Source: Pseudomonadota bacterium (GTDB lineage: Bacteria; Pseudomonadota; Alphaproteobacteria; Caulobacterales; Caulobacteraceae). From it: a stretch of DNA of 64,000 nucleotides. Under the pieces are notes generated by a model, which was not told where the DNA came from, ran no database searches, and worked only from the letters and a program-made list of their open reading frames with translations. Both the position numbers and the translations under genes were made by a program. This document shows, piece after piece, positions 7,607-17,537 of this stretch (the first letter of the stretch is position 1; each line of letters opens with the position of its first letter). The stretch covers positions 1-64,000 of the forward strand of contig JAEWDF010000052.1 in assembly GCA_023390245.1 (NCBI GenBank), in the 5' to 3' direction.

Positions 7607-8490
7607 GCGACGCCGATCGCGACGACGCCGAGATCGAGGCGTCGCGCGCGCCCCTGATGGATCACCTGATCGAGCTGCGGAACCGGCTGCTGATCTGCGT
7701 CGTCGCCTTCGTGGCGGGCTTCATCCTGTGCTTCGCCTTCTCGGAGCCGCTCTATCTGTTCCTGGTCAAGCCGTTCGCCGCCGCCCAGGCCTTCTACGCC
7801 TCCGTCGGCCCGCACCAGCACGTGTCGCCCATCGATCTGATCCTGGGCACGGCGGGGCTGAAGCCGCTGCCGCATGTCGACGGCCAGACGGTCAACCTGA
7901 TCTACACGGCGCCGCTGGAAATCCTCTTCACCAAGATGAAGCTGGCGGGCTTCGGCGCCATCGTTGTGGCCTTCCCGGTCCTGGCCTGGCAGCTCTACCG
8001 CTTCGTCGCCCCGGGCCTCTACCGCAACGAGCGCGGGGCCTTCGCGCCCTTCCTGATCGCCGCCCCGCTGTTGTTCCTGATGGGCGCAGCGCTGGTGTAT
8101 TTCGTCATGCTGCCGTTCGTCATGTGGTTCTCGCTGAGCCAGCAGATCATCGGCGAGGGCGTCCAGGCGGAGCTGCTGCCCAAGGTGTCGGATTACCTGA
8201 ACCTGGTGACGGCGCTGCTTCTGGCGTTCGGCCTTTGCTTCCAGCTGCCGGTCGTCATGACCCTGCTGGGTCTGGCCGGCCTCATCAGCTCCAAGGTCAT
8301 GGCCGCCGGGCGCCGCTACGCCATCGTCGCCGTGGTCGTGGTCGCCGCGGTGGTGACGCCGCCCGATCCCATCAGCCAGTGCATGCTCGCCGTGCCGCTG
8401 GTGATCCTCTACGAGATCTCGATCTGGTGCGTGCGCATCATCGAGTTCCGCCGCCGGAAGGCCGACGCCCTGGAAGCGGAAGCCGCCTAA
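7603..8490 (+). CDS. tatC: Twin-arginine translocase subunit TatC
   Basis: The polytopic core of the Tat signal-peptide receptor, 295 aa with six membrane helices. The cytoplasmic N terminus carries the conserved PLMDHLIELRNRLL, and FVAPGLYRNERGAFAPF marks the first cytoplasmic loop. Between helices 1 and 2 there is a longer periplasmic loop than in E. coli TatC (about residues 60-105, including HQHVSPIDLILG and PHVDGQTVNLIY). A Tat substrate candidate in this window is the GH43 protein at 38231-39853. Confidence 0.95.
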   Translation: MSDADRDDAEIEASRAPLMDHLIELRNRLLICVVAFVAGFILCFAFSEPLYLFLVKPFAAAQAFYASVGPHQHVSPIDLILGTAGLKPLPHVDGQTVNLIYTAPLEILFTKMKLAGFGAIVVAFPVLAWQLYRFVAPGLYRNERGAFAPFLIAAPLLFLMGAALVYFVMLPFVMWFSLSQQIIGEGVQAELLPKVSDYLNLVTALLLAFGLCFQLPVVMTLLGLAGLISSKVMAAGRRYAIVAVVVVAAVVTPPDPISQCMLAVPLVILYEISIWCVRIIEFRRRKADALEAEAA

Positions 8491-8503
8491 GCGTCAGCGC
8501 CAT

Positions 8504-8641
8504 CTCCTCCCCGCTCAGCGGGGAGGGGGACCGCGAAGCGGTGGAGGGGCTCTGGAAACGGCTCCGGCCGATGGGAACTCTAAGACCCCTCCGTCTCTCC
8601 GCTGCGCTCCGAGCCACCTCCCCACTAGCGTGGGGAGGAGA
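8504..8641. repeat. Long imperfect inverted repeat in the tatC-glnA intergenic gap
   Basis: The ends CTCCTCCCC and GGGGAGGAG are exact inverses. The arms, about 8504-8549 and 8584-8641, can be aligned as imperfect inverses rich in GGGGAGG, GAAGCGG and GGAGGGG blocks. Each arm holds a smaller palindrome (CCCCGCTCAGCGGGG on the left). There is no reading frame inside. It looks like the dispersed intergenic palindromic elements of Caulobacterales genomes, possibly a non-autonomous mobile element, and it could also end tatABC transcription. Dispersal cannot be tested within one window. Confidence 0.65.
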
Positions 8642-8657
8642 CGAGATAAGCGGCCAC

Positions 8658-8690
8658 AGAAAATGGGCCGAAGGATCGCTCCTCCGGCCC
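8658..8690 (-). terminator. Rho-independent terminator of glnA
   Basis: On the minus strand, just after the glnA stop, an 11-bp stem GGGCCGGAGGA / TCCTTCGGCCC (one G-U pair) is closed by a GCGA tetraloop and followed by ATTTTC. This is a compact GC-rich hairpin with a short T-tract, ending the glnB-glnA transcript. Confidence 0.8.
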
Positions 8691-8713
8691 GTTCCTTTCA
8701 GCGCTGATCGGGA

Positions 8714-10123
8714 TCAGCAGCTGTAGTACATGTCGAACTCGACCGGGTGCGGATGCAGTTGCAGCCGCGCGACCTCTTCCGACTTCAGCGCGATGTAGGC
8801 GTCGATGAAGTCGTCGTCCATGACGCCGCCCTTCTTGAGGAAGGCGCGGTCCTTGTCGAGGGCGTCCAGGGCCTCCCGCAGCGAACCGGCGACTTCCGGG
8901 ATCGAGTGACGCTCTTCCGGCGGCAGGTCGTACAGGTTCTTGTCGGCCGCGGCGCCCGGATCGATGCGGTTCTCGATGCCGTCCAGGCCCGCCATCAGCA
9001 GCGCCACGAAGGTCAGGTAGGGGTTGCCCATCGGATCGGGGAAACGCGCCTCGATGCGCTTGGCCTTCGGCGACGACACGTGCGGAATGCGGATCGAGGC
9101 CGAGCGGTTGCGGGCCGAATAGGCCAGCTTCACCGGCGCCTCATAGCCCGGCACCAGGCGCTTGTAGCTGTTGGTGGTCGAGTTGGCGAAGGCGTTGATC
9201 GCCTTGGCGTGCTTGATGATCCCGCCGATGTACCACAGACATTCCTGCGACAGGCCGGCGTACTTGTCGCCGGCGAAGCGCGGCTTGCCGTCCTTCCAGA
9301 TCGACATGTGCACATGCATGCCCGAGCCGTTGTCGCCGAACATGGGCTTGGCCATGAAGGTGGCCGTCTTGCCATAGGCGGCCGCGACGTTGTGGATGAC
9401 GTACTTATACAGCTGAAGCCGGTCGGCCATGGTCAGCAGGTCGCTGAACTTCAGGCCCAGTTCGTGCTGCGCCGGGGCGACCTCGTGGTGGTGCTTCTCC
9501 GGGTCCAGGCCCAGGTCCTTCATGACGCCCAGCATTTCGCCGCGCAGGTCCTGGCCGCTGTCGACCGGATTGACGGGGAAATAGCCGCCCTTGGCACCGG
9601 GGCGGTGGCCCATGTTGCCCTCGGTGTATTCGGCGCCGGTATTGGCCGGCAGTTCGGTGGAGTCGAAGGCGTAGCCGGTGTCGTGCGAGGCCGTGGACCA
9701 GCGCACGTCGTCGAAGATGAAGAACTCGGCCTCGGGCCCGAAATAGACGGTGTCGCCAACACCGGCCGATTGAACGTAGGTCAGGGCCTTCTTCGCCATC
9801 GAACGGCTGTCGCGGTTATAGGGCTCGTTGGTGTCCGGGTTCAGCACGTCGCAGAACAGGAACATCGTCGTCTGCTGGTAGAACGGGTCGATATAGGCGG
9901 TCGACAGGTCCGGCTTCAGCAGCATGTCGGACTCGTTGATGACCTTCCAGCCGGCGATCGACGAGCCGTCGAACATCGTGCCCTCGGTCAGGAATTCTTC
10001 GTCCACCAGATCGATGTCGAAGGTCACGTGCTGCAGCTTGCCGCGCGTGTCGGTGAAACGGATATCGACGTACTTGACGTCCTTGTCCTTGATCTCTTTC
10101 AGGATCTTGTCTGCGGCGCTCAT
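8714..10123 (-). CDS. glnA: Glutamine synthetase type I
   Basis: Makes glutamine from glutamate, ammonia and ATP; a dodecameric cytoplasmic enzyme. The 469-aa length and motifs are standard: [10 protein letters not shown], the metal-binding [21 protein letters not shown], the ATP-site [14 protein letters not shown], and [21 protein letters not shown]398 in NLYDLPPEE is the adenylylation site used by GlnE, so activity is probably controlled by the PII cascade. It lies 78 nt after glnB and ends in a clear hairpin terminator. Confidence 0.98.
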   Translation of the reverse strand: MSAADKILKEIKDKDVKYVDIRFTDTRGKLQHVTFDIDLVDEEFLTEGTMFDGSSIAGWKVINESDMLLKPDLSTAYIDPFYQQTTMFLFCDVLNPDTNEPYNRDSRSMAKKALTYVQSAGVGDTVYFGPEAEFFIFDDVRWSTASHDTGYAFDSTELPANTGAEYTEGNMGHRPGAKGGYFPVNPVDSGQDLRGEMLGVMKDLGLDPEKHHHEVAPAQHELGLKFSDLLTMADRLQLYKYVIHNVAAAYGKTATFMAKPMFGDNGSGMHVHMSIWKDGKPRFAGDKYAGLSQECLWYIGGIIKHAKAINAFANSTTNSYKRLVPGYEAPVKLAYSARNRSASIRIPHVSSPKAKRIEARFPDPMGNPYLTFVALLMAGLDGIENRIDPGAAADKNLYDLPPEERHSIPEVAGSLREALDALDKDRAFLKKGGVMDDDFIDAYIALKSEEVARLQLHPHPVEFDMYYSC

Positions 10124-10201
10124 TTCTCGGAGTCCTGTCTTGGCTTCTGGGGAGGAGACGGACCGCGGGGCCCTTGGACCCCTCGGCTTACTGCGGAGTC
10201 G

Positions 10202-10591
<390 letters not shown>

Positions 10592-10654
10592 TCACGGCAA
10601 CGAAACCGAAAGCAAGCTGTTTTCGCGGGAAAGGCACGGATAATCGGACCCCGG

Positions 10655-11491
10655 ATGATCGAATCCAACGACCCCGTTCTCTGGCGCAAGACTCTTCCCT
10701 GGCCGGGGCCGGAAACCCACAAACATGCCCGGGGGCGCCTGGCCGTGGTGTCGGGCCGCGCGCACCAGACCGGCGCCGCGCGGCTGGCGGCGCGCGCCGG
10801 CCTGCGGATCGGCGCGGGACTGGTCCGGATCCTGTGCCCGCCGGATGCGGTCGGCGTGATCGCGCCGGCGATTGAGGCGGTGATGCTGAGTCCCTTCGCC
10901 AGCGCCGAGGCCCTGGCGCGCGAGGCCGAGGGCCTGGACGCCGTGGTGATCGGTCCGGCCGCCGGACTTGACGAGGCGACGGTGGCGAACATCCACACCC
11001 TGGCGCTGGGCGGCGCGGCGCTGGTGATCGACGCCGACGGGCTGAGCGTCTTCAAGGGCCGCGCGGGGGAGCTGTTCGCCCTGCTGGACCGCGACGACGT
11101 CCTGACGCCGCACGAGGGCGAGTTCGAACGCCTGTTCCCGGGCCTGCTCGACGCGGGCCGGGAGGCCGCCGCGATCCGCGCCGCGGCTGAGGCGCGGGCC
11201 GTGGTGGTGCTGAAGGGCGCCGAGACGGTGATCGCCGCGCCGGACGGACGGGCGCGGATCAACCGCAACGGCTCGGCCTGGCTGGCCACGGCCGGCACGG
11301 GCGACGTGCTGGCGGGCATGATCGGCGGCCTGCTGGCCCAGCGCATGGACAGTTTCGAGGCCGCCAGCGCCGCCGTCTGGATGCATTCGGCGGCGGCGGA
11401 CGGTTTCGGCCCAGGCCTGATCTCGGAAGACCTGCCGGAGCGCCTGCCGGCGGTGTTGCGGGACCTGTGGGACGGCGCGACGGACGTCTAG
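10655..11491 (+). CDS. nnrD: ADP/ATP-dependent NAD(P)H-hydrate dehydratase (NnrD domain only)
   Basis: Repairs damaged, hydrated NAD(P)H (NAD(P)HX). The 278-aa protein is the YjeF C-terminal, ribokinase-like domain, with VVSGRAHQTGAARLAARAGLRIGAGLV near the start, DADGLSVF, LTPHEGEFERL, VVLKGAETVI and the signature TAGTGDVLAGMIGGLLAQ. The epimerase (NnrE) domain that is fused in E. coli is absent, so the epimerase would have to be encoded elsewhere. Its TAG stop lies in a CTAG palindrome shared with the recG stop on the other strand. Confidence 0.9.
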   Translation: MIESNDPVLWRKTLPWPGPETHKHARGRLAVVSGRAHQTGAARLAARAGLRIGAGLVRILCPPDAVGVIAPAIEAVMLSPFASAEALAREAEGLDAVVIGPAAGLDEATVANIHTLALGGAALVIDADGLSVFKGRAGELFALLDRDDVLTPHEGEFERLFPGLLDAGREAAAIRAAAEARAVVVLKGAETVIAAPDGRARINRNGSAWLATAGTGDVLAGMIGGLLAQRMDSFEAASAAVWMHSAAADGFGPGLISEDLPERLPAVLRDLWDGATDV

Positions 11492-13575
11492 TCCGAGCCG
11501 GCCTTGTGGGCCTTCCAGTCGAACAGCTCTTCCAGAATCTGGACGGCCTGACCGCGCTCGGACGCCAGGTCGGGGTCGCGGTTCATCAGCAGGCGGGCGT
11601 CGTCGGCGGCGGCCAGCATCAGGGCGCGGTGACGGATGGGATCGGCGAAGCGATAGGCGGGAAAGCCGCTCTGCTTCAGGCCCAGCGGATCGCCGCCGCC
11701 GCGCAGCCGGAAATCCTCCTCGGCGATGAGGAAGCCGTCCTCGGTGCGACGCAGGGTCTCCAGCCGTTCCTTGGCGGTCTCCCCGAGCCCGCCGTCCTGG
11801 CCGCCATAGAGCAGGATGCAGGCGCTGGCCTTGACTCCCCGTCCGACGCGCCCGCGCAACTGATGCAACTGGGCCAGGCCGAAGCGGTCGGCATGTTCGA
11901 TGACCATGATCGAGGCGTTGGGCACGTCGACCCCCACCTCCACGACCGTGGTGGCGACCAGCACCGGCAGGCGGCCGTCGGCGAAATCGGCCATGACCGC
12001 CTCGCGTTCCGCGCCCGGCATCTGGCCATGGGCCAGGCCGACCTCGGTTCCGAGCAGGCGGCGCAGGTCGGCGGCGCGCGCCTCGGCGGCGGCGAGGTCA
12101 ACGGTTTCCGATTCCGCCACCAGCGGACAGATCCAGTAGGCCTGGGCGCCGGTCTCGACCGCCGCCTTCAGCCGGGCCGCCACCTCGCCGATGCGGGCCA
12201 GGGGCAGGACGGCGGTCGCGACGGGCGTCCGGCCGGGCGGTTTCTCCATCAGGCGGCTGACCTCCAGTTCGCCGTACTGGGTCAGTTCCAGGGTGCGGGG
12301 AATGGGCGTAGCCGACATGGTCAGGAGATGGACGGCGCCCAGGCGCGGGTCGCCCTTGGCCTGGAGCCGCTGCCGTTCCCCGACGCCGAAGCGGTGCTGT
12401 TCGTCGATGACGGCCAGGGCCAGCCGGTCGAAGCGCACGGCGTCCTGGAACAGGGCGTGGGTGCCGATGGCGACCTGGGCCTGGCCCGAGGCGAGGGCGC
12501 TCAGCTTCTCGCGGCGCTGGCCGTTGGCAGCGCGGCCGGTCAGCAGGACGGCGGTCACGCCGGCGGATTCCAGCAGCGGGGACAGCTTCTCGTAGTGCTG
12601 GCGCGCCAGAATCTCGGTCGGCGCCATCAGGGCGGCCTGGAAGCCGCTGGCCGCGGCGTCGGCCAGGGCCAGGGCCGCCACGGCGGTCTTGCCCGACCCC
12701 ACGTCGCCCTGCAGAAGCCGTCCCATCTGCTTGCCGGAGGCGAGGTCGCGACGGATTTCCGCCACGGCCTGGACCTGGGCGCCGGTCAGCTCGAACGGCA
12801 GGGCCTGCATCAGCCGGTCGGACACGCCACCTGGCGCGATCACGGGGGCGGGCTTGATCGCGCGCGCGCGGCGGCGGCGCGCCAGGGCCAACTGATGGGC
12901 CAGGAACTCGTCGTAGGCCAGGCGCTGGCGGACGGGAGCGTCCGGCGACAGGTCGGCTTCGGTCGTCGGGGCGTGCAGGGCCTCCAGCGCCGCGCGCCAG
13001 CCGGACCATCCCTGCTTCGCCAGCCAGGCGGCGTCCTGCCATTCCGGCAGGTCGGGCGCGGCGGGCAGGGCGGCCTGGACCAGCTTTCGCACCTGGCGCG
13101 CGGTCAGGCCCTGCGTCGCCGGATAGACGGGCTCGGACATCGCCAGGTCGGCGGCCTTGTCGAGGGCGACGATGTCGGGATGGACGATCTGGACCTCGGC
13201 GTTGAAGCGCTCGACCTTGCCGGAAACCAGCCGCCGTTCGCCCCTCGGCAGCAGGCGGTCGATATGCTGGGGCGAGCCGCCGAACCAGATCAGGTGGACG
13301 AAGCCCGTGTCGTCGCTGGCCCTGACCTTCAGCGGCGCGCCGGGGCGGCCGGGCGGGAACAGCCGGTCGATGGTCACCTCGAACACCCCGACCTCGCCCT
13401 CGGTCGCCGTGGCGGCCTGCATCGGGCGGCGCACGATCAGGCCCGTGGGCGGCAGGAAGACGAGGTCGCGCACCAGCGGGCCCGCCACCTTATGCACCAG
13501 GGGCAGGACGCGCGGCCCCACGCCCTTCAGGGTGGAGACCTCCGCGAACAGGGGAAAGAGAATCGGCGGCCGCAT
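11488..13575 (-). CDS. recG: ATP-dependent DNA helicase RecG
   Basis: Remodels stalled replication forks and branched DNA. About 695 aa: an N-terminal wedge domain with an OB fold (about residues 50-170, including LPPTGLIVRRP), then a superfamily-2 helicase with Walker A GDVGSGKTAVAALAL, the DEQH box IDEQHRFGVGERQR, MSATPIPRTL, and the C-terminal TTVVEVGVDVPNASIMV and QLRGRVGRG. The ATG at 13575 begins MRPPILFPLFAEVSTLKGVG, the usual RecG start; the open frame further upstream overlaps the divergent sdhE region. Confidence 0.96.
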   Translation of the reverse strand: MRPPILFPLFAEVSTLKGVGPRVLPLVHKVAGPLVRDLVFLPPTGLIVRRPMQAATATEGEVGVFEVTIDRLFPPGRPGAPLKVRASDDTGFVHLIWFGGSPQHIDRLLPRGERRLVSGKVERFNAEVQIVHPDIVALDKAADLAMSEPVYPATQGLTARQVRKLVQAALPAAPDLPEWQDAAWLAKQGWSGWRAALEALHAPTTEADLSPDAPVRQRLAYDEFLAHQLALARRRRARAIKPAPVIAPGGVSDRLMQALPFELTGAQVQAVAEIRRDLASGKQMGRLLQGDVGSGKTAVAALALADAAASGFQAALMAPTEILARQHYEKLSPLLESAGVTAVLLTGRAANGQRREKLSALASGQAQVAIGTHALFQDAVRFDRLALAVIDEQHRFGVGERQRLQAKGDPRLGAVHLLTMSATPIPRTLELTQYGELEVSRLMEKPPGRTPVATAVLPLARIGEVAARLKAAVETGAQAYWICPLVAESETVDLAAAEARAADLRRLLGTEVGLAHGQMPGAEREAVMADFADGRLPVLVATTVVEVGVDVPNASIMVIEHADRFGLAQLHQLRGRVGRGVKASACILLYGGQDGGLGETAKERLETLRRTEDGFLIAEEDFRLRGGGDPLGLKQSGFPAYRFADPIRHRALMLAAADDARLLMNRDPDLASERGQAVQILEELFDWKAHKAGSD

Positions 13576-13675
13576 CGCAACGAGAACATAGCGGGACCAA
13601 GACGGGTGGCGAAGCGGCGTCAGGAACGCTATCTGCACCGACCTGTTTGAAAGTCTGGACCGGGCAAGGATTCTT

Positions 13676-14005
13676 GTGGCCGAAATCGACGCGCGCCCCG
13701 AAGGCGAAACGATCCCCGACGAACGCAGGGTGCGGCTGGGCCGCATCCAGTTCCGCGCCTGGCGGCGGGGCTTCCGCGAGGCGGACATGGTGCTGGGGCC
13801 GTTCGCGGATGCGGTCGCGCCGACGCTGGACGACGATGAACTGACGGCGTTCGAGGCGCTGCTGGATCAGGAAGACCAGTATCTCTACGCCTGGATCATC
13901 GGGCGCGAGCCGACCCCGACCGCGTTCGAGGGGCCGGTGATGGCCGCCATTCGCGCCTACATGCGCGAGCATGTCGCCGCCCACGTCGGCCGGGGGATCG
14001 GCTGA
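13676..14005 (+). CDS. sdhE: Succinate dehydrogenase assembly factor SdhE
   Basis: A small cytoplasmic protein that helps attach FAD covalently to the flavoprotein subunit of succinate dehydrogenase. The 109-aa sequence carries the family motif WRRGFREADMVLGPFAD (RGxxE-type, residues about 29-45) and a C-terminal DQEDQYLYAWIIG. The start is a GTG with AAGGA 5 nt upstream. It is followed directly by mfd (TGA then ATG with no gap), so the two are probably one transcript. It is divergent from recG. Confidence 0.9.
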   Translation: MAEIDARPEGETIPDERRVRLGRIQFRAWRRGFREADMVLGPFADAVAPTLDDDELTAFEALLDQEDQYLYAWIIGREPTPTAFEGPVMAAIRAYMREHVAAHVGRGIG

Positions 14006-17000
14006 ATGGACGCGCGGATCGATCATCGCACCGACGCCGATCTGGGCGGGGCGCCGGAAGGCCTGGACGCCCTGGTTGTCGCCGAACGGCTGAAGGAGGG
14101 CGGCGTCGGTCTGTTCGTGGCGCGCGATTATCAGCGCGCGGGCGCCTTCTCCCAGACGTTCGGTTTCTTCGCCGAAGACATTGAAGTCCTGGACTATCCG
14201 ACCTGGGATTGCCTGCCTTATGACCGGTTGAGCCCGACGGCGGCGATCGGCGCCCAGCGGATGGCGACCCTGACGCGGCTGGCCCGGCGCAAGGCGGGCG
14301 ACAAGCCGCTTCTGGTGGTGACCACCATCTCCGCCGCCATGCAGCGGACGCCGCCCAGGGCCGTGACGACCGGAGCGGGGTTCGAGGCCCGGGTCGGCCA
14401 GGACCTCGATATATCGGCGCTGGAGCGGTATTTCGCCGTCAACGGCTACGTCCGGGCCTCGACCGTGTCGGAGCGGGGCGAGTTCGCCGTGCGCGGCGGC
14501 GTGATCGACGTCTTCCCGCCGGGCTTCGCGGAGCCGGTGCGGCTGGACATGTTCGGCTCCGAACTGGAATCCATCCGCGCCTTCGACCCGGAGACCCAGC
14601 GTTCCACCGGCCAGATGAAGGCCGTGTCGCTGGCGCCGGTGTCCGAGGTGCTGCTGGACAAGGACGCCATCTCCCGCTTCCGCACCGGCTATCTGAACCT
14701 GTTCGGCGCGCCGGGCGACGATCCGCTGTACGCGACGATCAGCGAGGGCGCACGGCGCCAGGGCATGGAACAGTGGCTGCCGCTGTTCTACGACGACCTG
14801 GATGCGCTGTTCGATTATCTGCCGGACGACGCGCGGATCTTCCTGGACAACCAGGTCGAGGCGGCGCGCGGGGAGCGCTGGGACCTGACCGCCGACGCCT
14901 ATGAGGCGCGGGCCGAGGCGGCCAGGGCGAAGGGGCAGGCGATCGCCAACCGCGCCCTGCCGCCCCAGCGGCTCTACCTGGACGAAGGCGCCTGGAACCA
15001 GGCGCTGGCGGGGCGCGCGGTGCGCCGTTTCTCGCCCTTCGCCGGGAACGAGACTGGAGGCGGCGAGGACGCGGGCGGCCGGCTGGGCCGCACCTTCGCG
15101 GCCGAGCGGGCGCAGGACAGCGTCAACCTGTTCGAGGCGGTGGCCAAGCACGCCCAGGCGCTGAAGGGCGAGGGCAAGCGGGTGCTGTTCGCCAGCTGGA
15201 CCGAGGGCTCGTCCGAACGGCTGGCGGCCATGCTGGGCGACCACGGCCTGGAGCCTGTGGTCGCCGTGCGTGACTGGAAGGACGTGCAGGCGGCGTCGAC
15301 GGACATGTATCTGCGCGGCGTCCTGTCGGTGGAGCACGGCTTCGTCACCGACGACCTGGCCGTCATCTCCGAGACCGACATCCTGGGCGACCGGCTGGCC
15401 CGGCCGCGCCGCAAGCGCCGCGCCGCCAACTTCCTGGCCGAGGCCTCGGCCCTGACGACCGGCGACCTGGTGGTCCACGTCGACCACGGCATCGGTCGCT
15501 ACGAGGGCCTGAAGACGCTGGATATCCAGTCGGCGCCGCACGACTGCCTGGAACTGCTCTACGCCGGCGAGAGCAAACTCTACCTTCCAGTTGAAAATAT
15601 CGACCTTCTGACCCGCTACGGCACGGACGCCGAGGGCGTCCAGCTGGATCGCCTGGGCGGCGCCGGCTGGCAGGCGCGCAAGGCCAAGGCCAAGGAGCGG
15701 CTGCGCGCCATGGCCGAGGGGCTGATCGCCCTGGCGGCCAAGCGGGCGCTGCGCGAAACGGACTCCGTCACCCCGCCGCCGGGTCTGTTCGCCGAGTTCT
15801 GCGCCCGCTTCCCCTACGAGGAGACGGACGACCAGTTGAACGCCATCGGCGACGTGCTGGAGGACCTGGGCAAGGGCGCACCGATGGACCGCCTGATCTG
15901 CGGCGACGTCGGCTTCGGCAAGACCGAGGTGGCGCTGCGGGCCGCCTTCGTGGTGGCCATGACGGGGCAGCAGGTGGCGATCGTCGCGCCGACGACCCTG
16001 CTGGCGCGGCAGCACTTCAAGACCTTCAAGGAGCGCTTCGCCGGCTGGCCGGTGAAGGTGCGCCAGCTGTCGCGCATGGTCTCGGCCAAGGAGGCGGCGG
16101 AGACCCGCGCCGGTCTGAAGGACGGCTCGGTCGAGATCGTGGTCGGCACCCATGCGGTGCTGAGCGATCAGGTCGGCTTCAAGAACCTGGGCCTGGTGAT
16201 CGTCGATGAGGAGCAGCATTTCGGCGTCAAGCACAAGGAGAAGCTGAAGACCCTGCGCGCCGACGTGCACCTGCTGACCCTGACGGCGACGCCGATCCCG
16301 CGCACCCTTCAGATGGCGCTGTCGGGCATCCGCGAGATGTCGATCATCGCCACGCCGCCGGTCGACCGGCTGGCGGTGCGCACCTACGTCACGCCGTGGG
16401 ACCCGGTCCTGGTGCGCGAGGCCCTGCTGAGGGAGAAGTACCGCGGCGGCCAGGCCTACTATGTCGCGCCGCGCCTGAAGGACCTGCCGGACATCGAGCG
16501 CTTCCTGCGCGAACAGGTGCCCGAGGTGAAGTTCGTCGTCGGCCACGGCCAGATGAGCGCGACCCAGCTGGAGGAGGTGATGAGCGCCTTCTACGACGGG
16601 GAGTACGACGTGCTGGTGTCCACCACCATCGTCGAGAGCGGGCTGGACATCCCGACCGCCAACACCCTGGTCGTGCACCGCGCCGACATGTTCGGCCTGG
16701 CCCAGCTCTATCAGATCCGGGGACGGGTCGGCCGGTCCAAGGCGCGGGCCTTCGCCTATCTGACCACCGATCCGGTCAGGCCGATGACCCTGTCGGCCGA
16801 GCGGCGGCTGCAGGTGCTGCAATCGCTGGACAATCTGGGCGCCGGCTTCCAGCTGGCCAGCCACGACCTGGACCAGCGGGGCGGCGGTAACCTGCTGGGC
16901 GACGAACAGTCGGGCCACATCCGCGAGGTCGGGGTCGAGTTGTACCAGCAGATGCTGGAGGACGCGGTCGCCGAGCTGAAGGAGAAGGGCGAGGGCGCGG

Positions 17001-17464
17001 GCGTGGACCGCGGCTGGTCTCCGGCGATTAATGTCGGGGCGTCTGTACTGATTCCAGAGACTTATGTGCCGGACCTTAATGTCCGTCTGAGCCTGTATCG
17101 CCGCCTGTCCGACGCCGAGCAGGCCGAGGATCGCGAAGCCCTGGCGGCCGAGCTGATCGATCGGTTCGGCCCGCTGCCGGACGAGGCCCGGCAGCTGCTG
17201 AAGATCGTCGGGATCAAGGCCAATTGCCGCAAGGCCAATATCGAGAAGATCGACATCGGCCCGCGCGGCGCGGTGCTGACCCTGCGCGACAACACCTTCC
17301 CCAACCCGACGGGATTGGTGGGCCTGATCCAGAAGAACCATGCCTTCTGGAAGATCCGGCCGGACCAGAAGATCGTCGTCACGGGCGACTGGCCCTCGGC
17401 CGAGGAGCGACTGAAGGTGGCCGAGCGGATCACCGCCGACCTGGCGCGCGTCGCCGGCGCCTAG
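14006..17464 (+). CDS. mfd: Transcription-repair coupling factor Mfd
   Basis: Removes RNA polymerase stalled at DNA lesions and recruits UvrA. The 1152-aa protein has the expected order: UvrB-like N-terminal domains (about 1-350), the RNA-polymerase-interacting domain (about 480-560, with GDLVVHVDHGIGRYEGL), and the SF2 translocase with Walker A GDVGFGKTEVALRAA, the DEEQ box VDEEQHFGVKHKEKL, TATPIPRTLQMALSG, TTIVESGLDIPTANT and QIRGRVGRSK, then the C-terminal TRCF domain. No disabling changes are seen. Confidence 0.97.
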   Translation: MDARIDHRTDADLGGAPEGLDALVVAERLKEGGVGLFVARDYQRAGAFSQTFGFFAEDIEVLDYPTWDCLPYDRLSPTAAIGAQRMATLTRLARRKAGDKPLLVVTTISAAMQRTPPRAVTTGAGFEARVGQDLDISALERYFAVNGYVRASTVSERGEFAVRGGVIDVFPPGFAEPVRLDMFGSELESIRAFDPETQRSTGQMKAVSLAPVSEVLLDKDAISRFRTGYLNLFGAPGDDPLYATISEGARRQGMEQWLPLFYDDLDALFDYLPDDARIFLDNQVEAARGERWDLTADAYEARAEAARAKGQAIANRALPPQRLYLDEGAWNQALAGRAVRRFSPFAGNETGGGEDAGGRLGRTFAAERAQDSVNLFEAVAKHAQALKGEGKRVLFASWTEGSSERLAAMLGDHGLEPVVAVRDWKDVQAASTDMYLRGVLSVEHGFVTDDLAVISETDILGDRLARPRRKRRAANFLAEASALTTGDLVVHVDHGIGRYEGLKTLDIQSAPHDCLELLYAGESKLYLPVENIDLLTRYGTDAEGVQLDRLGGAGWQARKAKAKERLRAMAEGLIALAAKRALRETDSVTPPPGLFAEFCARFPYEETDDQLNAIGDVLEDLGKGAPMDRLICGDVGFGKTEVALRAAFVVAMTGQQVAIVAPTTLLARQHFKTFKERFAGWPVKVRQLSRMVSAKEAAETRAGLKDGSVEIVVGTHAVLSDQVGFKNLGLVIVDEEQHFGVKHKEKLKTLRADVHLLTLTATPIPRTLQMALSGIREMSIIATPPVDRLAVRTYVTPWDPVLVREALLREKYRGGQAYYVAPRLKDLPDIERFLREQVPEVKFVVGHGQMSATQLEEVMSAFYDGEYDVLVSTTIVESGLDIPTANTLVVHRADMFGLAQLYQIRGRVGRSKARAFAYLTTDPVRPMTLSAERRLQVLQSLDNLGAGFQLASHDLDQRGGGNLLGDEQSGHIREVGVELYQQMLEDAVAELKEKGEGAGVDRGWSPAINVGASVLIPETYVPDLNVRLSLYRRLSDAEQAEDREALAAELIDRFGPLPDEARQLLKIVGIKANCRKANIEKIDIGPRGAVLTLRDNTFPNPTGLVGLIQKNHAFWKIRPDQKIVVTGDWPSAEERLKVAERITADLARVAGA

Positions 17465-17495
17465 GCCGGCGCCTCATACTCCGCATCCCTCTTGC

Positions 17496-17528
17496 TCGTC
17501 ATCCTCGGCGCAAGGCCGAGAATGACGA
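17496..17528. repeat. Short palindromic repeat between mfd and popA
   Basis: Two 14-nt arms, TCGTCATCCTCGGC and GCCGAGAATGACGA, are inverse complements except for one mismatch and are separated by 5 nt. The genes on either side converge here, so the hairpin may act as a two-way transcription end. The sequence type (GTCAT..CTCGG) resembles common dispersed intergenic palindromes of alphaproteobacteria. Confidence 0.65.
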
Positions 17529-17537
17529 ATGAAAAAT

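Noticed and set aside
11488..11491. Shared CTAG palindrome giving stops to nnrD and recG
   Set aside because: A neat overlap of convergent stops, but such overlaps occur by chance and have no evident function.
13490..17341. Open frame of 1283 codons on the minus strand opposite sdhE and mfd
   Set aside because: It mirrors mfd, has no recognisable domain, and its composition (His/Gln/Arg/Asp-rich) is the usual antisense shadow of a high-GC gene.
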